From assembly GCA_030426065.1 (NCBI GenBank), contig JAUHZH010000029.1:1-11364 (forward strand): DNA of 11,364 bases. Reading direction: 5' to 3'. Within the stretch, counting starts at the first letter, position 1. Every line of letters begins with the position of its first letter. Shown piece by piece: positions 8,119-11,364 of this stretch. The notes under the pieces are model-generated. The model was not told the origin of the DNA. It saw only the letters and a list, made by a program, of their open reading frames with translations, and searched no databases. The translations under genes were made by a program, and so were the position numbers. This stretch comes from Gammaproteobacteria bacterium (GTDB taxonomy: Bacteria > Pseudomonadota > Gammaproteobacteria > Xanthomonadales > Marinicellaceae).

Positions 8119-8610
8119 TCAATCCTTGTGCCTGATTTGATTCAAAACGGCCTCGGCATCTGCTGGCTTCTCGTTTGACCCTGAATCATGTTTTACTGAT
8201 GGGTGGCGCACTTTGGCTTTGCGAACGCCTTTGACCATGGCCGTGACTTGTCTGACATGGGCGTTGGTTTCGACGATTTGAAGCTGTCTTTGGTGCTGAT
8301 GCAAACAGCTGTTCAATGCTTCAACTGGGTTCATGTTAGGTGACAAATCACTGATTTGTTGCAACGACGCCAACCACTGTTCGGCCAAAAGTTTGGCTTG
8401 CGCCTCATCACCCGTTGCCAGCGCATCCTTCACCGCAGTCAAACGCGACAAAGCTTCTGATTCTTGATACACGGCACCGCTCAAATCTTCTTTCAACGGC
8501 TTCAATTCGGCATCCAAAAAACCTGATTTGTGGTCACTTTCCAATGCCGACATGATCAGTTGGATCATGTTGTTTTTGTTCATTTTATTGTTTTTGGGGT
8601 CACTCATCAT
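8119..8610 (-). CDS. Conserved-looking helical protein, function unknown
   Basis: I start this gene at ATG 8610, giving 163 residues. GGAGG lies nine bases upstream, and the start sits one base beyond the stop of the DUF2170 gene, so the two are tightly coupled. A second ATG follows at once (8607). The N-terminus is Asn- and Lys-rich (SDPKNNKMNKNN). The body to about residue 130 is predicted helical, with heptad-like stretches such as EALSRLTAVKDAL and QAKLLAEQWLASLQQI. The tail is basic and probably disordered (GVRKAKVRHPSVKHDSG). There is no signal peptide, membrane segment or catalytic motif. I do not recognise the family. In E. coli the gene after yjfI encodes a PspA-type coiled coil, but this protein is shorter and shows no clear PspA resemblance. 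A cytoplasmic adaptor is plausible. Confidence 0.7.
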   Translation of the reverse strand: MMSDPKNNKMNKNNMIQLIMSALESDHKSGFLDAELKPLKEDLSGAVYQESEALSRLTAVKDALATGDEAQAKLLAEQWLASLQQISDLSPNMNPVEALNSCLHQHQRQLQIVETNAHVRQVTAMVKGVRKAKVRHPSVKHDSGSNEKPADAEAVLNQIRHKD

Positions 8611-8611
8611 T

Positions 8612-9028
8612 TCAAGCCGCCTCCAACAAAAAATCAGACATGGCCTCAACCACGTCTTTGGCGTTTTCGTTCAAAGTCACCAGCTCTTCGATCACGGATT
8701 CCAGTTTCGAATGAATCGACAATGAACCAAACAACACATAATGGTCATCGACCCGAGCGTAGGATGACAAAGGAATCGAAATGCTGGTGTCCAACATCCA
8801 CTCCATCATTTCCAAACGGTTTTCAGGGTTGATTTCTGCTTCGGTCCACAGGTAGACAATACACAAGATTTGAGATTGTGTTTGGGTCATAAAAATAGGA
8901 AAACTGTGGGCACCGCTGACTTCCACTTGCAACACATCCACTTCACCCGAAATCATTTGACATTCAAATGTGTGACCGGCTTCGGTTCTGTGCTTGGACA
9001 ACACCTGTGCGTATTCCACAGTCTTCAT
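8612..9028 (-). CDS. DUF2170 family protein (YjfI-like)
   Basis: The product has 138 residues and starts at ATG 9028, behind a very strong GGGGAGG at 9036-9042. The whole length fits the DUF2170/YjfI family. The clearest parts are FPIFMTQTQSQILCIVYLW at about 47-65, PLSSYARVDDHYVLFGSLS at about 86-104, and the closing KLESVIEELVTLNENAKDVV. It is cytoplasmic, with no signal or membrane segment. In E. coli yjfI lies next to a PspA-like gene (yjfJ) and others in a little-understood cluster. Here no PspA gene follows; an unrelated helical gene and an RHH-like gene do. The biochemical role of DUF2170 is unknown to me. It is the first gene after the operator region, so transcription of the yqiJ-flotillin-ATPase run may begin just upstream. 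Confidence 0.85.
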   Translation of the reverse strand: MKTVEYAQVLSKHRTEAGHTFECQMISGEVDVLQVEVSGAHSFPIFMTQTQSQILCIVYLWTEAEINPENRLEMMEWMLDTSISIPLSSYARVDDHYVLFGSLSIHSKLESVIEELVTLNENAKDVVEAMSDFLLEAA

Positions 9029-9123
9029 ATCAAACCTCCCCAGGTTGTACTTTAAGTTGTTTTATATTTTTTGTTTCAACAAGCATTCGCTTTTTTATCA
9101 AGCGGCTACCTGTTCTGCTTTAT

Positions 9124-9154
9124 GACATATTATGACATTATGACATAATATGTC
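9124..9154. promoter_or_regulatory. Compound palindromic operator in the TelA-like/DUF2170 gap
   Basis: GACATAATATGTC at 9142-9154 is a perfect 13-bp dyad (GACATA-A-TATGTC). GACATATTATGAC at 9124-9136 is the same dyad with one mismatched pair. Their centres lie 18 bp apart, and together they form a larger palindrome around 9139. Read another way, TATGACAT occurs three times (9121, 9131, 9139). The site lies about 95-125 bases upstream of the DUF2170 start, in an otherwise AT-rich gap, as expected for a repressor or activator site. CATAAT elements inside it could serve as -10 boxes, but no convincing -35 accompanies them. Confidence 0.6.
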
Positions 9155-9173
9155 CATGTGCAATTAGTCACCA

Positions 9174-10178
9174 TCAAGCCCCTTTTGCAGCATTTGTATC
9201 ACCACTTGTGCCATCATCTGTATTTTCCTGTTGTGCATCAAGCACCTGCTGAGCCAAAGACTGAATCGATGTCAGTTCGCAAGCAGACAAGGATTGAGTC
9301 ACCTGATCGGCTTGGTCCCTGACACGACTGATGTCATTGGAGGATACGACTTGGTCCGCTTGTGCAATACCCACCGCCACATCCATGGCGGCTTGCGCAC
9401 CTTCAACAGCAGTGGACAACTGTTGATCGAGTTGGCGGTTCTTGTTGACCAAAAGTTCCAAGGTCATGCAAGCTTGACGTGCCAGCAACAACTGCTGCTT
9501 GAACCAAAACAAGCGATCTTGAACAGCGGGTTGAAGTTGTTCTCTGACCCAAGCCAGGTTTGTGGCCACATTGATTGCGGATTCGGTTTCATTCGGAGAC
9601 TGAATGGTTTGATGCAACACGCTCAACCAATCCACCCACCGTTCAATGTCCTCTTGCTGGGCTTCCATGGTTTGTTGTGTGGACAACATGACCTGGTTGT
9701 TTTGTTTCAGCGTTTGCCCATGTGCCTTCAACTCTGCCAGCAATACGTTCAATTCTTGCCGCAAAGCCTTGTGGTCCTCGAGCCACAACTGCCAAGGGTC
9801 ATCCGTCATAGAAAACAACAAACGAACCTGGGTGATGAAACTGTAGCGCTGTTTTTTCGGCGGCTTAAGTCGCTTGAGCGCGACACGCAAACGCTGCAAT
9901 AAATCAGAAACCAAACCATCAGGACGCAGCTCGGACATCAGCTGCTGTAACGGCAGCACCATGGCATCATGATGACGCCAAAACGTTGACAAAGTGTCCG
10001 CGCCCAGCGTCGCCATCCAATCCAACACCGCATGTTGGCACACCGTTTCCTGCAAAGGCAATTGGTTCAATTGAGAAACACACGCGGCGACCTGCCCTGA
10101 ATCAACAGGCCGATCACTCGATGGTAAAAACGACCCAAGTCCCTGGATCCATTGTTCAGATTGAAGTGTCCCTGACAT
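9174..10178 (-). CDS. TelA-like (toxic anion resistance family) helical protein
   Basis: The product has 334 residues and starts at ATG 10178, with GGGAG eight bases upstream. It has no signal peptide or membrane segment and is almost wholly helical and Gln-rich. A basic middle portion (LRVALKRLKPPKKQRYSF, about 93-110) precedes long helices. The C-terminal third resembles TelA: QLLLARQACMTLELLVNKNR, then QLSTAVEGAQAAMDVAVGIA, then a terminal coiled coil and a hydrophilic tail. TelA proteins are usually somewhat longer (about 350-400). They are linked to tellurite and other toxic-anion or envelope stress resistance, with no agreed mechanism. The gene has its own promoter region (10205-10225) and is followed by the operator gap, so it may be transcribed apart from the DUF2170-to-ATPase run or read into it. 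The assignment rests on pattern recall and is moderate; a generic coiled-coil protein is the alternative. Confidence 0.6.
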   Translation of the reverse strand: MSGTLQSEQWIQGLGSFLPSSDRPVDSGQVAACVSQLNQLPLQETVCQHAVLDWMATLGADTLSTFWRHHDAMVLPLQQLMSELRPDGLVSDLLQRLRVALKRLKPPKKQRYSFITQVRLLFSMTDDPWQLWLEDHKALRQELNVLLAELKAHGQTLKQNNQVMLSTQQTMEAQQEDIERWVDWLSVLHQTIQSPNETESAINVATNLAWVREQLQPAVQDRLFWFKQQLLLARQACMTLELLVNKNRQLDQQLSTAVEGAQAAMDVAVGIAQADQVVSSNDISRVRDQADQVTQSLSACELTSIQSLAQQVLDAQQENTDDGTSGDTNAAKGA

Positions 10179-10204
10179 GCGCTTTGCTCCCTTATCAGCA
10201 CATA

Positions 10205-10213
10205 ATTATAGCA
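10205..10213 (-). promoter_or_regulatory. Extended -10 (TGCTATAAT) upstream of the TelA-like gene
   Basis: TGC followed by the consensus TATAAT lies 27 bases upstream of the ATG, giving an expected transcript start near 10198 and a leader of about 20 bases. No good -35 is found 16-18 bases upstream, which the TGn extension could offset. It overlaps the sigma-54-type element at 10210-10225 and the two would give nearly the same transcript start, so only one may be real. Confidence 0.5.
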
Positions 10214-10225
10214 AAAAACGCGCCA
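10210..10225 (-). promoter_or_regulatory. Sigma-54-type promoter element upstream of the TelA-like gene
   Basis: On the minus strand TGGCGCGTTTTTTGCT matches the sigma-54 consensus TGGCAC-N5-TTGCW with one mismatch. The invariant GG and GC are exactly ten bases apart. The transcript start would be near 10199, some 20 bases before the ATG. Sigma-54 promoters need an enhancer-binding activator; its site should lie roughly 80-200 bases upstream, in or beyond the gap towards the plus-strand gene. No activator gene is in this window. Confidence 0.5.
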
Positions 10226-10300
10226 CAGCGATTTCGAATTCACGCTGAACATTTTTCAAAATCATCCAGTAAAAAAAAGCACAAGACTAATTACTTTTTC

Positions 10301-10309
10301 TGCTATGAT
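10301..10309 (+). promoter_or_regulatory. Extended -10 (TGCTATGAT) for the plus-strand gene
   Basis: TGC-TATGAT would place a transcript start near 10316, about 70 bases before the ATG at 10386. The -35 region is poor. A TTGACT at 10313-10318 could be a -35 for a later start, but no good -10 follows it. This is tentative. Confidence 0.3.
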
Positions 10310-10385
10310 GTTTTGACTTTCATATTACACTGTGATCTTAGTAGAGCATACATTCATTTCACAACATCAACAAGGGACACAAATA

Positions 10386-11315
10386 ATGATAAACAAAATA
10401 ATAGTTATTCTATTTTCCTTTTGGTCATTTCAATCTCTATCCAATGATCTTTCTGACTTTAACATCAAATATAAGGATAAATCCAAACTCAGTTATGGAG
10501 CATTCACAGTCAGTGAAAAGTTGCCCGCGCTTAAAGAACTTGGATATAAACACCACAAATATCAATTTCCAATACTTTCTGATCAATATGGAATTAGGTA
10601 TCAACTAATTGAAAACCTCGACTATGGAAGCCTTCCTGTACCCGGTGGCGAGTATTTAAATACAAAAATATCTTTAAGCTGCAAAAGAATAATAAAAAAC
10701 AGTGAAGAGAAGAAAGCATACTATAGAAAAAAATCCGAACACACAAATAGCGAAGAGGTGTCCGAACTAAGGGCAATAGACAGTAAATTCAAAAAACAGC
10801 AGTTTAAAAGACTAACATCAATCCCCAAAGAAGATCAACTTCCAATCAGTGATTTCGATGAAAACTATGAATCTGCAAAACTACTGGTGGGGGTAAACGA
10901 TGAGGTAGTACAGTATGATTTCTTAAAAAGCTATCCCATAGTTCCTGAACATGACGAACTTAAAAATATAATGCTGAATATATTTGGAACTCCTTCAAAT
11001 GTCATTGAAAAAAATAATGTTATGTATTTGACCTATGGAAAATTTGATGGCCGGAAAAGCAATGGAATTCACAATTATCTTGACAAACTCTATAAATCAT
11101 TCGATAGACACAAATCTGAAGGTATTGTTACCTGGGTTACCTCAAATCGAGCAAACAACAATATCAGATTTAATAGCATAGACCTTGGCAAAACTTATAA
11201 ATCTTTCGTGGCTTATCGAGACAGATGTGTTAATGAAAAAAAACAACTATACAAAACTCTTCTTGAGAAAGAGGAAGCACATTACAAAAAAAAGAGAAAC
11301 CAGTTTGAACTATAG
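10386..11315 (+). CDS. Predicted exported Lys-rich protein of unknown function, AT-rich gene
   Basis: I start at ATG 10386, giving 309 residues, because AAGGGA lies eight bases upstream and the resulting N-terminus (INKIIVILFSFWSFQSLS) is a typical short signal peptide. Upstream in-frame starts would bury that signal. Cleavage is plausible after about residue 19, with no lipobox cysteine. The mature protein is hydrophilic and Lys-rich, with a charged helical tail (EKEEAHYKKKRNQFEL). It has two cysteines, at residues 99 and 281, which could pair in the periplasm. A segment near 200-220 (IFGTPSNVIEKNNVMYLTYG) faintly recalls the G-x-P ... Y pattern of BamE/SmpA-like small domains, too weakly to name a family. 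GC content, especially at third positions, is far below that of the minus-strand cluster, suggesting transfer. It is divergent from the TelA-like gene, and nothing shows that it works with it. Confidence 0.75.
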   Translation: MINKIIVILFSFWSFQSLSNDLSDFNIKYKDKSKLSYGAFTVSEKLPALKELGYKHHKYQFPILSDQYGIRYQLIENLDYGSLPVPGGEYLNTKISLSCKRIIKNSEEKKAYYRKKSEHTNSEEVSELRAIDSKFKKQQFKRLTSIPKEDQLPISDFDENYESAKLLVGVNDEVVQYDFLKSYPIVPEHDELKNIMLNIFGTPSNVIEKNNVMYLTYGKFDGRKSNGIHNYLDKLYKSFDRHKSEGIVTWVTSNRANNNIRFNSIDLGKTYKSFVAYRDRCVNEKKQLYKTLLEKEEAHYKKKRNQFEL

Positions 11316-11364
11316 TTATTTTTCCTATGCATTTTTGCTAAGTAACTGATGGATTTCAACTTTA

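Noticed and set aside
9089..9115. CGCTT / AAGCG short stem in the TelA-DUF2170 gap as a terminator
   Set aside because: The stem is only 5 bp and no T-run follows the hairpin on either strand.
10228..10247. AGCG...CGCT inverted repeat around TTCGAATTC
   Set aside because: Only four outer pairs match, with mismatches inside, too weak to call an operator or hairpin.
10324..10336. ATTACACTGTGAT as an activator site for the sigma-54 element
   Set aside because: The symmetry is imperfect and within what chance gives in AT-rich DNA, with no second copy nearby.

Overview
The window looks like part of a gammaproteobacterial chromosome. Base composition is moderate (roughly mid-40s to 50% GC by eye), with many TTG and CAA codons, and the gene families resemble the Escherichia coli yjfI and yqiJ-yqiK families. 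The genus cannot be fixed from the sequence. Positions 1-10178 carry one long run of minus-strand genes. The last kilobase holds a single plus-strand gene of clearly lower GC.

In transcription order (right to left) the minus-strand cluster encodes: a TelA-like helical protein (10178-9174); a DUF2170/YjfI protein (9028-8612); an unrecognised helical protein (8610-8119); a small ribbon-helix-helix-like protein (8112-7759); a YqiJ-type membrane protein with an OB-fold tail, broken by a frameshift (7756-7095); a YqiK-like flotillin with a membrane anchor, SPFH domain and long coiled coil (7031-4992); and a very large 'DNA repair ATPase'. The ATPase N-terminal part (4919-1437) and AAA+ part (from about 1527 through the left edge) lie in different frames. 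Small gaps and good Shine-Dalgarno sequences from 9028 downwards suggest one operon. The TelA-like gene has its own promoter region and is separated from the rest by a 145-base gap holding a compound palindromic operator.

From family knowledge, flotillin, the YqiJ OB-fold protein and the DUF3686-AAA ATPase recur together, and YjfI and TelA families occur in membrane or toxic-anion stress loci. The likely theme is a membrane-associated envelope stress apparatus: an SPFH scaffold, a membrane OB-fold partner and a large AAA+ motor. This is inferred; no member shows a catalytic residue set other than the AAA+ module. A GG-N10-GC sigma-54-type element directly upstream of the TelA-like gene fits a stress-controlled system.

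Two genes of the cluster carry shifts of the same sense (equivalent to -1). In the YqiJ-like gene, one extra T in a T4 run would restore the whole protein. In the ATPase no simple homopolymer explains the break, and the AAA+ half has a Shine-Dalgarno and ATG of its own. Either the operon is decaying, the assembly has indels, or the ATPase is truly made as two chains.

The plus-strand gene at 10386-11315 encodes a lysine-rich, probably exported protein of unknown function in AT-rich DNA, and looks like a later arrival. No tRNA, rRNA, CRISPR array, transposase or insertion sequence was seen. The longest stretch without a gene is 10179-10385, which holds two divergent promoter regions.
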